64,000 bases of DNA from Cryphonectria parasitica EP155 (GCF_011745365.1 NW_024468909.1:4836001-4900000); one strand, 5' to 3'. Positions 1 through 12,556 are shown, counted from the stretch's first letter. A program made the numbers and translations. Notes: generated by a model from the letters alone, not told the origin.

Positions 1-341
1 CCACAGCCGTTGCAGCAGGGTAACATCAGCTTGGCGACTTGCTGTCGTGATCCGGAAGTGGGAGAAGAAGAAGGAAAAAGGGGAGAGGGGAGAAAGAAAA
101 AGACGGTAGGAGATGGTGCATCCACGTCTCTGGTTTCCTAATGCTGCTCTTCATAATGTATGTACTAAACTGTTCATGCTTAGTAAAAAAAAAAAAAGCC
201 GGTAAAGCCATGCGTGGTCTTGGAGAATACAACCCAAGAACGAGTTAGATTATTTGCTTCTCAATATGACTCGCTCGCGCTATATGTCAAGATGATAATG
301 CTTCTTCCCCTATCCGCTGTACTTGAGGGAGAGAAGAGATC
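1..341. other. Intergenic, downstream of VPS54
   Basis: This stretch lies 3' of the minus-strand VPS54 gene and runs off the window edge. It holds a purine-rich segment (about 60-105) and a run of A at 186-198. The short open frames here have no family features. I see no gene. Confidence 0.6.
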
Positions 342-3300
342 CTACGACTTGGTCTCGACTCCCGTAGAGTCCTTCTTTTTATCCTCAGTCTGGTCTATCG
401 AGCTCTCGTTCCCGTTCTCTTTTTGGATGGCTCCCGTGTCTTGCTTCTCCTCGGTCTTTGTCTCACTAGGTGGTGGTGGCGGCGGTTGCGAGGCGGGCTT
501 GACTTGTTTCGACTTGACAATGTCGATCAGGTAGTCGCCCGTATTCCCGAAACCGTCGATATGCTGCAGCTTGCTCTTGAAGAATTCAAAGTCACGCAGC
601 ATGCTAGATGGGTGTTAGCAACGTATGTTCCATATCCCATGTCTGACTATCCAGGAGAAACGAAAGAGAGAGAGAGAGAAAGAGAAGGAGGGGCAGAAAC
701 ATACCTATCCCGACCAGCCGCAGTCTTCGGATCAGCAACCCTGAAGTCTGCACCAAATTGCTCCTTGATGCTGGTGAAGACGGGTACCATGATCATGCGC
801 ACTGCGTCGTCGGAAAGATGTTTGCAGAGATTTTTGTAGAGAAGAGAGGTCTCCTTCACCAGCGTCTCCATATAGGCATGCGCACCCTTTGTCTCCTTCT
901 CCCAGTCGGTGGCCTTGGCCGTCTTGGCGTGCGCTGTCGCTCGGCCGCTCATGATCTCCACCAGCTTGTCGAAGATGGTCTGCGTGTGCTCTTGGTAGTC
1001 TCGTTTCACCTTGTCGAACTCGCCCATCAGCGCCGATGAGGCACTACCCGACCCAGCGTGACGCCGGGCGAACTCCCGCACATAGGGTATCAAGGCGGCT
1101 ACAAATGACAGAGCTTGCGAGGAGGAGGCAAGGTGACGGGTAGTGATATTCCTGAGCCCCGCTGTCCGCGTGGCGCCCGCGCCCAAGATGAGCTGCTTGC
1201 AGCGCGAGTCGAAGAATTGAAGGTATTTGATGAGCGACTTGGCGACGTCTGATGTGATGGAAGGGATCCCCACGATGAGGTGTAGAAAGTTGGACATGCC
1301 ATCCATGCAGTACACGGCCGAGTTGGGCAGGACAAAAGTTTCCGAGTCGATGATCGCTTTTGCCTTGCCAGAACCGTTGCTCTGTGACGACTTTTCAACA
1401 ACACCGTTCTCCTCATTCTCGTCCTCCTCTGGATATGGGATCCAGACTTGTGTGCCTAGTGCCCATGCTCCCGGGTCACTTGTGCTGCTGTCGAGAATCC
1501 GCTGTAACTGTTCCTTGTGTGCCTCCGTGAAGTCGACTGCGCCCCACTGATCCAACTCCATTCCTGTGGCAAGTTTCTGTTGTTCCGCATCGCCGTGATT
1601 CCGAACAAAGTCCTTGATCTGATTGTTGACCTCGTCCTTCAGGAGCGTCCCGCTCCTCCCTGACATCGACTCGCACTCGTTGGCAAAATGTAGGTTAAGC
1701 GTGAAGTAGCGCAGGAACCAGACCAGTTCCAGATGAGTACTCTGCTCTGATCGCACTCGTAGTATCCGCACAATCTTGTCATGCGCTATATCAACCCCAT
1801 TGCCAAGGACAGCAGACAGGTCCAGCACCTTGTGAATCTCTTCCTGGGCCTCGATGCCAGCAACCGACGTTCTCCTCGTCGGAGGGCTCAAGGGTGGCGA
1901 TTTCAGTGGTGGGGACTTCATGCCTGACGGTATTGAGCCATCCTCGATGGAGGCAGCAACATCCAGCATCAACTTGACCTGTGTCGACGTCCTTCGCAAC
2001 GTCTCGGTTACGCTGACGTAGACCTTCACCAGCAGTTCCTCGGCATCCGCGGGCTCGAGTGCTCGTAGGTTCCGAGCAAGGATTGAGGACTTCTCCCTCT
2101 GAGACAATTTGCGCCCACCACCAGTGGCGGTAGAAGCAGACATTACAGACATATTGTCGTCGTCGTTCGAACTGGGCAAGCCCTGCTTCACGAGGCTCCT
2201 GACCTCCTTGATTACAGAGTCCCGATACGCCGTGACCGCATTAGTAATCTGTTTTGCCCTGTACAGGCCGCCCAAGCTCTCGATGAGTTTTGCGCGAAGG
2301 TCATCCGTCGACTCCAGGTAAGATGGGAAAGCCGTCGGTTCTCGTGGCGTGCGGCCACCCCTCGCTCGTATGGATGCGCTGTTCCAACGTACAAGAACTT
2401 CTCGAGTCGAGACGTTCTCGACATGGCGCCGGAGGTCTGCGATGAGGCTTGCCACAAACTTGGTTTCGTAGGCCTTGCCGATTCGTGATCGCAAAACATT
2501 CATGTCCTCGTTCACACCCTGCAGCGCTATCGCACCTCGGAGATCCCTCAATTGCACAGTCCGCAGCGCACTTGGCGGTGGTATCGACTCGTCTTCCTCG
2601 CCGGCGATAAGGCCCTCCAGAGCGTCAATCCCGTCGAGTGCAGCATCGACATCGCCCGAGTCCACCATTGACTCGCAGTTTGCCAGCTGATTCACCACTT
2701 CCTTCAGCTGCAGAACGGCATCATGGAGCTGCTGGACGTTTTCGCGCCGCCGCCGTATCTGAACGGTATGTAGACCACTGAGAACAATCTCCTCATCCAC
2801 AGCCTCAAGCTCTTCTCTCAGGGTCTTTATCTTCTGCACAGACTCGGCCGTTTCTGTGTGGAGTTCTTTCAGAGATCCGAGAGCGCTGAAAAATGTGGTC
2901 GAGGCAGTCGAGATGGCAGAGATCAGATGCATTTCCACAGTGTCCATATACCAAGAGAGCTTCTCCTGTAGGATCGCATTCGTGGCCAGGGCCTTCCGCG
3001 GCGCTGTCGCATTCCCATTTGATGACGCTTTCTCTTCTTGACGGACGACCTCGGATCTCTCGCTTACAACATCAAATGTCCTTGGGTTCTCTAGGTGGAA
3101 GTCTTCGTCGAAGTAGACGACGGGGATTGTTGATAGTGGAGGTGGCCCCTGGGCGGATTTTCTGGAATAGCTCGAGCTCGACCTCCGCGCGATAGGTGGC
3201 GCATCCAGACCAGTAAAAGAGGATATCGAAGAGACAGATGCTTTCCTTGAGTTCGGTGGTCTTCTGCCTGGACGTAGACGGTTGTGGGTGTCCTCGCTAA

Positions 3301-3886
3301 AAGAATCTCCGACCTCGTCCCCTTTCCCACCTCGTGTACGGTTCAACACGTCTTCCTCTTCGCTCTCTTTTACCTGTTGGAGCTGTCTATACAGTGCGCC
3401 AACTTGCTTCAAATATGGTTCAAATTCGGACGGGTTGATCTTTTGGATGTTTGTCAGGGTCACAGGAGGAATGTCCCGGGCCGTCGGTGGCTTGTGGGCA
3501 CTCGACGCCGGAGCAGTGGTGTGTGGGAGGAGACCGGTTCGAACGATTGGGGGTTGGAGGAGCGTTGAGATGGCTATCGAGCGGTCAGTTGTGACCACCA
3601 TTTCTTTCTTCTGGTGGTCGCGCATACCATTCTGCCCGATTTCGAGGACACTCTCGCTGAAGGCCCCCTGATCTAAGGCGCCGCCCACTGAATGAATCGA
3701 TCCGGCTGTAGACGGCCTTCTTGAACTAACAGATCCATGCCTATGAATGTCAGACAGCGACACCAGTCAAGAAAGTTCGTCGTTGCTAGCGTACCTGTGG
3801 AAGGGGAAGTCTGCACGGTGGCTCTGCGGTGAGGTAGGAGAGGCAAGACTGTCGATGGACTTCCGGGCCGCTGGATTCGAATACAT
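342..3886 (-). CDS. vps54: GARP complex subunit VPS54
   Basis: Subunit of the GARP/EARP tethering complex that captures endosome-derived vesicles at the trans-Golgi network. Model: complement(342..603, 705..3740, 3795..3886), 1129 residues, usual for fungal VPS54. The first ATG (3886) follows an in-frame TAG. Intron 1 (3741-3794) joins a short N-terminal exon beginning MYSNPAARKS; the last intron (604-704) uses GTATGT and a CTAG acceptor and contains a GA-rich run. The N-terminus is serine-rich and disordered. It is followed by the family segment IQKINPSEFEPYLKQVGALY, long helical coiled-coil regions, and a C-terminal domain ending in a proline run (PPPPPP) and a charged tail. The family assignment rests on recognising the N-terminal helix and the C-terminal region (VRMIMVPVFTSIKEQFGADF). 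Divergent from MCM5 across about 0.8 kb. Confidence 0.87.
661..690. repeat. GA microsatellite in VPS54 intron 2
   Basis: A purine run, mostly (GA)n, lies inside the last intron of VPS54. Read on the coding strand it is a CT-rich tract downstream of the donor. Confidence 0.8.
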
Positions 3887-4717
3887 GATGGATCCAAGAA
3901 GCTAAAGGACGTGACACTGCCCGTATTGACAATGCGGTCCTCAAAGAGCCCCAAAGGAAAGCCGGCGTGGCTATTAGTCGTCGATGGATAAGCGATGCTA
4001 CCGTGGAATCATTGCTGGAGTTGGTGTCTGTTGCAATGCGCGGAACGATGAAAGGAGCGTCACAGCCGAGGGTGTTTGATTATTGTGGCATCAATGGACT
4101 GAGAAGAAGTAGGAGCGCTAGATACAGAGGAAACTCGAGAGCAATACGTTGTCTGGATGGCAGATTCTCGGTCCCGAACTGAACTCTACTGTGGTATACA
4201 TGCACACTCAATGGACGGGTGATGAATGCATCAGCCACGGATAGTGAACAGCTAGCCGTCAATGGAGCTCAATGGTCCACCGACTATTGACCATGCTTAC
4301 TACTAAGCAACGCTATGGTACTCTGGCAGTCTGGGCTGTTTGGTGCCGTAGCTGTCAAAGCGATAAGATACAGGGCCCGCTAGCTGGGCCTGCTTACTGT
4401 ACATACTTTTGTGCAAAATGCAAGGGTTCGGCGAGCACTAGCAGTAGGTACTGTATCCCCTGCTGCATGTTCGCTGGAGAAGCCGTAAGCCTTTGCTAGA
4501 AGGACAGTGACCAGGTCTGCCCCTGCTGCAGTTTAATTGATTTCGCGTTGCAACCGCGTCTCACAGCGCGTCACCTCCCACTTCTCAGTAAATTTCGCGT
4601 CACGAAGCACTCGCACTCATTTGCCCTCCACGACACCCGCAACACCACTTTGCTGTCAGATTTCCTCCTTGACATCGTCTATTCTGAGCGCAGACAGCAC
4701 CGCCTACACGACTCAAA
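3887..4717. promoter_or_regulatory. Bidirectional promoter region VPS54/MCM5
   Basis: The two genes are transcribed away from each other, so this 0.8 kb should carry both promoters. The short open frames inside are not gene-like. The MCM5-proximal part carries the CGCGT cluster listed separately. Confidence 0.6.
4544..4600 (+). promoter_or_regulatory. CGCGT cluster upstream of MCM5 (MCB/MBF-like)
   Basis: Four CGCGT cores in the same orientation start at 4544, 4555, 4567 and 4596, about 120-175 bases before the MCM5 start codon. Two are extended to CGCGTCA. In yeasts the MluI cell-cycle box (ACGCGT), bound by MBF, drives S-phase genes including MCM genes. No copy here is a perfect ACGCGT, so the link is by core and context. 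Confidence 0.5.
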
Positions 4718-7062
4718 ATGGATCGCGGGACTGTACATACTCTTCACGTCTTCCCTCAGGAAGAGGCTGAGGAGACAAACCTGCAGGTCCAGAAGCAGCT
4801 CGAGACCTTCATCCTCGAGTTCAGACTTGACAACGTCTTTGTCTACCGGTAGGGTGTGATCACGAGCAAGTCATATTGACAATATCACTGATAAATGCCA
4901 TTCAGGGATCAATTGCGCGAGAATGCGCTGCTGCAAAATTACTACTGTGACATTAACATCGGCGACTTGATCAAGTACAACGAGGAGTTGGCGCATCGCC
5001 TCGTCACAGAGCCTGCCGAGATTATACCACTGGTGCGCGTCCTCACCCTGATCTCTCCACTACTACCTTCTTCTGTGCTGACAGATGTTCATCTCAGTTC
5101 GAAAATGCATTGCGAAAATGTACCCAAAGAATCGTGTTTCCTCATGACATGAAAGTCAACCTGCCGCCACACCAGCTCCTTCTGCATTCAGATGCCGAAA
5201 ATGTGTCGATCCGCAACCTCGACTCCCTCACCATCTCTCGACTGGTTAGAGTACCTGGAATCGTCATTGGCGCTTCAGTCATGTCCTCGAAAGCAACGGA
5301 GCTTCACCTGCAGTGCCGTAACTGTGGTTACGCGCCGAACATAAGCGTAGACGGTGGTTTCACGGGTGTCACCCTCCCACGGCGCTGTGGAAGGGAGAGG
5401 CTGAGGAACGACCCGACAGAACCATGTCCACTCGATCCCTACTTCGTCGTGCACGAAAACTCCAAGTTCGTCGACCAGCAGGTCATCAAGCTGCAGGAGG
5501 CACCGGATCAGGTTCCCGTGGGAGAACTGCCGCGACACGTCCTCATCTCCGCCGACAGATACCTGACCAACCGTGTTGTCCCGGGATCGAGATGCATTGT
5601 TATGGGCATCTTCTCGATCTACCAGAATAAAGGAAGCAAGAACTCGTCCACAGGTGGTGCCGTCGCTATTCGCACACCATATTTACGGGCTGTCGGTATC
5701 CAGACGGACATTGACCAGACTGCCAAGGGTCACAATATATTTTCGGAAGAAGAGGAGGAGCAGTTCCTGGCGCTGAGTAGGAGGCCGGACCTCTATCAGG
5801 TGATGACCAGGTGCATAGCCCCGTCTATCTACGGAAACCAGGACATCAAGAAGGCCATCTTGTGCTTGCTGCTTGGCGGTTCCAAGAAGATTCTACCCGA
5901 CGGCATGAAGCTGAGAGGCGACATCAACGTGCTACTCCTTGGTGACCCGGGTACAGCCAAGTCACAACTGTTGAAATTCGTTGAGAAGGCCGCTCCCATA
6001 TCCATCTACACCTCGGGCAAGGGATCTTCGGCGGCCGGTCTGACAGCATCCGTGCAACGAGACCAATCCACCCGAGAGTTCTACCTGGAGGGCGGTGCAA
6101 TGGTGCTCGCAGATGGTGGTGTGGTATGTATTGATGAGTTCGACAAGATGCGAGACGAGGACCGAGTGGCAATCCACGAGGCTATGGAGCAGCAGACGAT
6201 TTCCATAGCCAAGGCCGGCATCACTACCATCCTCAATGCGAGGACATCTGTCCTGGCAGCTGCCAACCCCATCTTTGGCCGCTACGATGACATGAAGACC
6301 CCAGGCGAGAACATTGACTTCCAGACCACCATCTTGTCTCGTTTTGATATGATCTTCATTGTCAGAGATGAGCACGAGCGCGGCCGTGACGAACGTATTG
6401 CCAAGCACGTCATGGGCATTCACAAAGGTGGGGTGGCAGCTGATGATACCACTGAAAGCGAGATTCCTGTCGAGACGATGAAGCGCTACCTGAGCTACTG
6501 CAAATCGTAAGTCAACCAGACCCCTCTCTCGTCAATCATCCGATGATCATGAGGCTGACAGTCCACTAGACGGTGCGCTCCTCGTCTCAGCGAGGCAGCA
6601 GCGGAGAAGCTCTCATCGCACTTCGTCTCGATCCGCAAACAAGTGCACGCGACTGAACTGGAGGCCAACGCCCGCTCGTCAATCCCCATCACTGTCCGTC
6701 AGCTCGAGGCCATCGTGCGCATCACCGAGTCCCTGGCCAAGCTGACTCTATCCCCTGTCGCGACGGAGGCCCATGTCGACGAGGCGATCCGGCTGTTCCT
6801 GTGCTCGACCATGGACGCCGTGAACCAGGGCAGCAGCCAGGGCAGCCGCGAGCTCAACGACGAGGTCAACAGGATTGAGGCAGAGCTGAAGCGGCGGCTG
6901 CCCATCGGGTGGAGCACGAGCCTGGCGACGCTGCGAAGGGAGATGGTCGAGGGCAAAGGCTTCAGCGAGCAGGCGCTCAACAGGACGCTCATGATCATGC
7001 AGAGGCGGGACACGATTATGTTCCGAAACCAGGGGGCGCAGGTGTACAGGAATGGGGCATGA
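4718..7062 (+). CDS. mcm5: DNA replication licensing factor MCM5
   Basis: Subunit of the MCM2-7 helicase, loaded at replication origins in G1 and the motor of the CMG helicase in S phase. Model: join(4718..4848, 4906..5032, 5098..6506, 6570..7062), 719 residues, typical for MCM5. The N-terminus contains [21 protein letters not shown] zinc-binding segment follows (CRNCG, then cysteines in RRCGRE and EPCPLDPY, about residues 155-195). The AAA+ core has Walker [10 protein letters not shown] (about 368), Walker [10 protein letters not shown] (about 430) and the arginine finger LSRFD (about 498). The C-terminal winged-helix region starts after the last intron. The segment [20 protein letters not shown] separates MCM5 from other MCM paralogues. 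All three introns restore the family sequence. Confidence 0.96.
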
Positions 7063-7842
7063 TAAGGCGCGCGTATGTGTGTGTGGCGGCATCGGTGAAA
7101 CACCGTACGAGGGGTGTTAATCGGCGTTTGATTTGGTTCGAGGAGGAAGGAATTATATTTGCGTGCTGGTTTCCTGTCTGGCCTGGTTGGGAATTGGACG
7201 GTACTTATGCCACTGTGTGAGATTCGTAAGACAATTTACATATCCATCCATTGTCTTTGGTTAGGAGATGGCCATTGCCCGGGCAGCACCGTTGCCTGAA
7301 TGCGTGGATGAAACCTAGCAACATTGTCAATTTATACACCACTCCAGTGAGCTGACTACCTTTTATCAACCCCTCCGTCTTCAAAAGTCAGCCAAGTCAC
7401 AAGCAGAGGACCCCAGCTACAGCAGTCAGCTAAGCGTAACCTGGTGACCAGTAGTACAGGGTGGCTGAAGAGACGGGAGGGGTGCCTTACCGCGATCTAC
7501 TCGACTATTCCGGGTCTTAATCTGCCTCGGGAGGACAGGTCTGATGGGGTCTTCAGAAGATGTAAACGCGCAACTCGGTGATGTCTTCTGTGAACAGACG
7601 ATACGGTTGGAATGAGGGTTCAATTGGGGTGAACAGGTTGTTTTGTAATCGGTAGCAATTTCCACTTATCATTGTTTCCTGCTTTGAGGTTGAAAACAAA
7701 GACACAAAACAGAAAACAAGATGCGTGTTGCGTGGATGGAACTCATAAGTAATGTCTTAAATAATGTACAAGTCTACAAAATACCGGGACTCTACTCCCT
7801 GCCGAGATGCGCAGAACGCCTGCGCCCGAGATGAGTTGTCTC
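7063..7842. other. Convergent intergenic region MCM5/ANL-like gene
   Basis: The 3' flanks of two converging genes. No open frame here has family features or splice logic. It should hold both 3' UTRs and polyadenylation sites; I cannot place them exactly. Confidence 0.55.
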
Positions 7843-9674
7843 TCACACGTACGCAATGGTGTTGTCGAATCGTATGGTAGCGTTGACTCCCAGAGCCGCT
7901 TCTCCATTAGCAACAGAAGGACCGCGGGCGATGAGCTAGAAAGGAGCAGGTCAGCAATAATGTTCATAGTATCTCTTCATTGTCATGATCGGACAGAGAC
8001 TCACCTCTCCTTCTGCCTTCTCATCTGTTGTCTTGTGATCGCCAGAGTCTCTCAAGAGGATCTCCACGCTGGTTACGGGTGGGCCGAAATGGGAGCATTT
8101 ATCCTCGTGCACCCGGTAGTCATAAAACTGCGTCTGCGCTACGGCGCCTGCCACCTTCGCTGCTGTCAGCGCGTAGATGATCCGTGCACCAAGGTAGATC
8201 CTCAGATCCGATAGCACAGCAGACGACAGTGGCGGCGTCGTTCCTGAACCAGCACGCTCAGCGGTGTATACCAGTCGTAGCTTTCCGGGAGTCTGTCCGA
8301 TGGCGGGCCTCAGACTATCATTGTAGGATGTCAGGAAGGAGGCAGCCGGCATGACACCCGTCTGCGTGAGTTCGCGCGTCTGCAGCCAGTGTATCTTGCT
8401 GGTAAAGAAAGAGGAAACGTTGCGCGTGGCCAGCTCATGGGTCTTGAGGAGAGTCTGCGGGGAGGCCACGATGACTGTTGGTGCGATGCCACGGGTCGCG
8501 AGGCCGAGGTCCACATCGCCTGCAGAGGAGTTGAAGGCGACCGAGGCATTCGAGTAGAGGGCGGCGAGGGTCAGGGACAGAGTGTAGGTGCTGGCCAGTG
8601 AAGCAGCAGGTAGGAAAAGGTCAGAAGGGCCCAGGCGCTGGGTCTGTGGGATGGCGAAGAGCTGTGCGGCGATGGCGGAGACGATGTTTGCGTTTGTAAA
8701 ACGCACCATCTCTTCTGTGACGCCTGGCTTCGAGGGCCAGAAGATGGTCATGTCACGGGGCTCTGCCTGGCCTTCAAAGGGGGGGAGCTCCGTGCCGGCA
8801 TCAGCCGGGCTGTCCTGGACGATGTCCTGCCACGTTACGACCTCGATGCTGCCGCCCATGCCCTGCGGGACCTCGTTCCAGTCCATATGCCTGTTGCCTT
8901 CATCAACCACCCAGATAACATGTCGGAGGGAGGGGTAGTTCTTGACAACTAGATCGAAAGGGAACGAGCCGGGAAGGGCCACGACAGTATCGACGGCAGC
9001 GCGGCGCAGCATCGAGATAACGGCCTCGTCGGACTGGTCAAAGGGGATGAGGACAGCAGTCAGGTTGTAGAAGGCGCATGCGAAGATGGCAGCCATCAGC
9101 TCGACCGAGTTGGGCAGGTAGATGGCGACGCGGGCACCGCCCTGATCGAGGATATGTTTTCCGATGAGGTTGATCTGGCGCGTCACATCGTCTGATGCAG
9201 TCAGTAACCGTCGAACATGAACGAGATGCGTTCAAGCATACCAAACTTGTGCTCAAGCACCTTCTGTCCCCCAAGAACCGTCAGGATCTTTCCCTTGCCC
9301 GTCGGCTTGCCCGGTTCCGAGGTTCCGCTGATGGCCTGTCTCCAAACATCACGGAGATCTCCATCGCGTCCTCTGGACCATTTGGAGGCGCCAGGGTCCT
9401 TCACGTTCAGGCCAGAGTTCAGAGGCATGCCATGAGGGGAAGAGTGGGACCGATAGACGGAGGATTCGCCTTTGTATCGCACAGGTGAGGCTTGTGCCTG
9501 GCGAGCGAGGAGCAGAGGGTGAGTGTCGGGGTCACGGCGGGCAAAGACCTGGTAGGAGAGGAACATGACGAGGATGGTAGCGATAGCAGTTGAGTACGAG
9601 TTCCATTGCGCGAATAGGCCGGTGACGCCCTGGTCGAGCTGCCACATGGCGTTCTCAAAAAATCCGTTGAACAT
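7843..9674 (-). CDS. Membrane-anchored AMP-binding (ANL) family protein, probably inactive
   Basis: Model: complement(7843..7935, 8005..9191, 9242..9674), 570 residues. The 50-base first intron has donor GTATGC, branch TACTGAC and acceptor CAG; the last one (7936-8004) joins GEGE to LIARGP. Near residues 27-45 there is one hydrophobic membrane segment. The body has the fold landmarks of acyl-CoA synthetase/AMP-ligase proteins: RVAIYLPNSVELMAAIFACA, the FTNANIVSAIAA segment and the closing GE-L-ARGPS. The glycine/serine-rich phosphate loop of active enzymes (xSSGTTGxPKG) is replaced by FWPSKPGVTEE near 295-305, and the usual YGxTE region reads YALTAAKVAG. By sequence it is a member of the fold that may not adenylate anything. 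Substrate and location are unknown; a peroxisomal or ER membrane anchor would be a guess. Confidence 0.8.
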
Positions 9675-10867
9675 GGTGGGCTGAGCTGTCGAGCCGGAGA
9701 AGCTCCTCCGGGTCGAGAACTTGTTGTATGTCTCGGGCGGAGTGTGAGTGACTGGATGGGTCGGTCGATCGATGGCCGAAGATGTTGAGGATGGTACTAT
9801 CTTGGACAGAAAGATATTCACAGACGAGGCAACATAGCTCGTCGCACCTGTGGTGTGATGCCTCGTCTTTTGATATGATTATTGAGAGAATGTGATGCCT
9901 CGATAGACTGCAGAAGTGAAGAGTCGCAGCCAGCGGAAAGAAGCTCTGAGTTTGAGGTTTTGAAGGAGACGGACAGCTGTGACGAAAGCCTGGCTCTAGC
10001 GCGGGCTGGCGGGATGGTTGGAGGTCCCTGAGACAGTGGGGCGGTGCCGTCACAATACCCCGGCACGCCGTCGCCTAAGTAGCAAATATGTTAATGTCAA
10101 GTACTATTACCGACGTTGGTCTCTGCATGATTCAATGTGCCTACCTTTGGGATATGTGTATGCACTTAGGCTTGTCTCAAGACTCCATGCCTTCATTCTG
10201 AAGCTCACAGGACTCAGAAGACTAGTAGATAAAGTGTACTCTGTCCCTGGATTTCATCTCACCAGTCTCCTTGTTCTCTTCTGCTGACTTCCAGGGCTTA
10301 ACAGCTGGAGGGAGTACTCATTATCATATAAGGAATTCATTCACACGAACTCTTGAAACATGAAAATCCGTTTTGTACTTGACACAAGTAGAAAGCGCCG
10401 ACCTTACCTGGCCAAATTACTTCTTAAACGCGTACTATACCTCAAAGCCATTGGTAGTACAGTCGTGGTGCCTTGTACGTTCCATGCCAGAGCTGAGTGC
10501 TGCTGGGAGGTGGGCGGTTAGTCCCGTGTCCCCACCAGGAGCAAGGATGCTGTCACCTAGGGAGCCATGCAGTGTTGATTTTCGCGTTTTCAGCGAAGTC
10601 TGCCTGCCTAGCCGGCTTCTCTTTCCTAGTCACCACAACAAAACGCAGCTCGACCACACGCACCTCTTCGCAATAGGCAGGCTTGCCTTGGAGGCACATC
10701 TTCTCCAGAAGACTTTACTAACCCAACAGGTATCCTCATTTTTTCTTTCTTTTTGTCTCTGAACTTGACACCGAATACCAACCCAAACCGTCCCCTTCCT
10801 CGGGTTGGCCGCGCAAACCTGGACCAGCATTCAACCTCCCGGCGCATCATCCCCCATCGCGATCAAC
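9675..10867. promoter_or_regulatory. Bidirectional promoter region ANL-like gene/POM34
   Basis: About 1.2 kb between two divergent genes. The part next to POM34 (about 10600-10860) is rich in C and T, as fungal leaders often are. Open frames here are short and lack family features. No RNA gene is visible. Confidence 0.5.
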
Positions 10868-11780
10868 ATGTCGGGATCCTCAACGGCGCTCGCCGTCAGC
10901 AAGCCTCGGTTCAACGTGACGCCCTCCAAGACGACACCCTCCAAGGCCATCCCCCCAGCTACCGAGTCGCCTGGCAACTGGCAGCACCCTCGCATTGACG
11001 AGATCACCCGCCGGCAGAGCGCCACCCTCTTCACCAGCGACAATGTCAAGACGGTCATCTACAACGTAACTGCACTGTTTGTGGTCGGATTTGTTCACAG
11101 GATCCATGATGACTTTAGCTCAAGATGGATGTAAGCAGGCGCGCGCGACAGCATCTCCCGACCCGCCTCGGCCGAGTCCACCGGAACTAACAGTTGTGTG
11201 TAGTCACGGTGTCGACACGAGGACAGCAGTGTGGTGGGCCTTCTTCGCCTTCTACATGCTGCCGCTCTGGAATATCCTAGTCGCCTGTCTTCCCCTCCTC
11301 CGGGAGAAGGATGACCTGTCCGATATTCCCCTCACGCCGGCACAGCGAAAGCTACTTGGCCTCCCGCCCAGCTCGAAGCCGCCAGCACCGGACACCGTCT
11401 ACAGCACACCTCCACGATGTTCCCGGACCCCGTCCATCGCGAGCTCGACCGGCAAGGCCAGCCCGAATAACTCGCCGCTCTCTGCTAACGGCAGCCCGGG
11501 CTCTGGTTCGAGGATTGGCGGATCACCATACTCGCCTGTCGTGAGCCCGCTGCTACAGAAAGCTGTGGGCTACAATGGACGCCGCTCGACCTCTCAGGGA
11601 TCGCCCACCCCTCTTAGCCAGAGCCTGCTCAACCAGAGCGCCGCCTCTTTCAACTCGAGCGTCTTCTCTGAGCCACCTGCAACGCCGAGCCCGCCTGGCG
11701 GAAAGAGAATCAGCGTGGGGCTGAACAACAAGTGGCTATACGAGAGGAGCAGAAGATCGTCAAACAATGTGTGGTCATAG
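10868..11780 (+). CDS. pom34: Nuclear pore membrane protein POM34
   Basis: Fungal integral pore-membrane nucleoporin that works with POM152 and NDC1 to anchor the nuclear pore in the nuclear envelope. Model: join(10868..11130, 11204..11780), 279 residues; the intron has branch CTAAC and acceptor TAG and joins SSRW to IHGVDTRT. The N-terminus PRFNVTPSK is followed by two membrane segments, about residues 60-78 (IYNVTALFVVGFVHRI) and 93-115 (AVWWAFFAFYMLPLWNILVA). The C-terminal half is a serine/proline-rich disordered tail (many SP motifs, so possible phosphorylation sites) ending in NKWLYERSRRSSNNVWS. The topology and the KWLYE(R/K) end fit the NPCC family. Confidence 0.85.
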
Positions 11781-12556
11781 CAACAGTCAGGAAGGGATGT
11801 TTAGGGAAGAAATGGCGATTTGTGAGAATCAAATCGCGGTGGGACCACGCCGACAGCTGGCTGGTGGTCTCAAGGCGAGTTCGCAAGTACGTTCTGCGAA
11901 TCGCCCACGAGCTGAGAGAGATAGGAATTCAAGGCAGCAGCCGGGAAACCTATATCGCTTTGCCTGCCAAAAGATGCTCACGCGGATGCCTGTATATGCC
12001 GTGGGACGTCACCATCCTGTGTGTACTTTGTGAAAAGAGTGACACAGCTCAGCAGAGAGGGCCTAGATGCACGGTCGCATAGAGACAGTATAGAAAACGA
12101 AGACATGCGAAACACTGGACTTGAGAGAGCTAAAACAGAGTCCAGAACACTTTCATGTAAAGCATAAATCTGCAAGTCATGTGAAGCAGAAATCTGCTTG
12201 CAGATTTGAGTCAATATATTTATTATCGCCTCTGTTTTGTTTTGTCTTGGCTTGTTGTGAAGTGGTGGTGGTTGGGTTCGAGGTGACGTACTGCTAGTAA
12301 GTCCTCCTGGCCAGGGGTTTCCCTGGACGTGCTGTGGTATTTAGTTCCATAGTACTTGACAGGACGTCGCCTCGGCGAACGCAGCCCCCCAAGACTCCGT
12401 CCGGCTTCACCGACAAACGAAAGCCCATTTACCGAAGCTTCCTCCTCATCGTCACGCCCTGGGAGTGTACAACCCACCTCTGGCACGTCTTGTCGCCAAG
12501 AGTCGAGTCCCATCCACCCAATCTCGCCTTGGGACAGCTATCGGGTCGCTGTCAAC
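11781..12556. other. Intergenic region POM34/HID1
   Basis: The POM34 3' flank and the HID1 promoter. A pair of imperfect direct copies of an AAATCTGC(A/T)(A/T)G-like word lies at 12167-12208. I see no gene. Confidence 0.5.
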
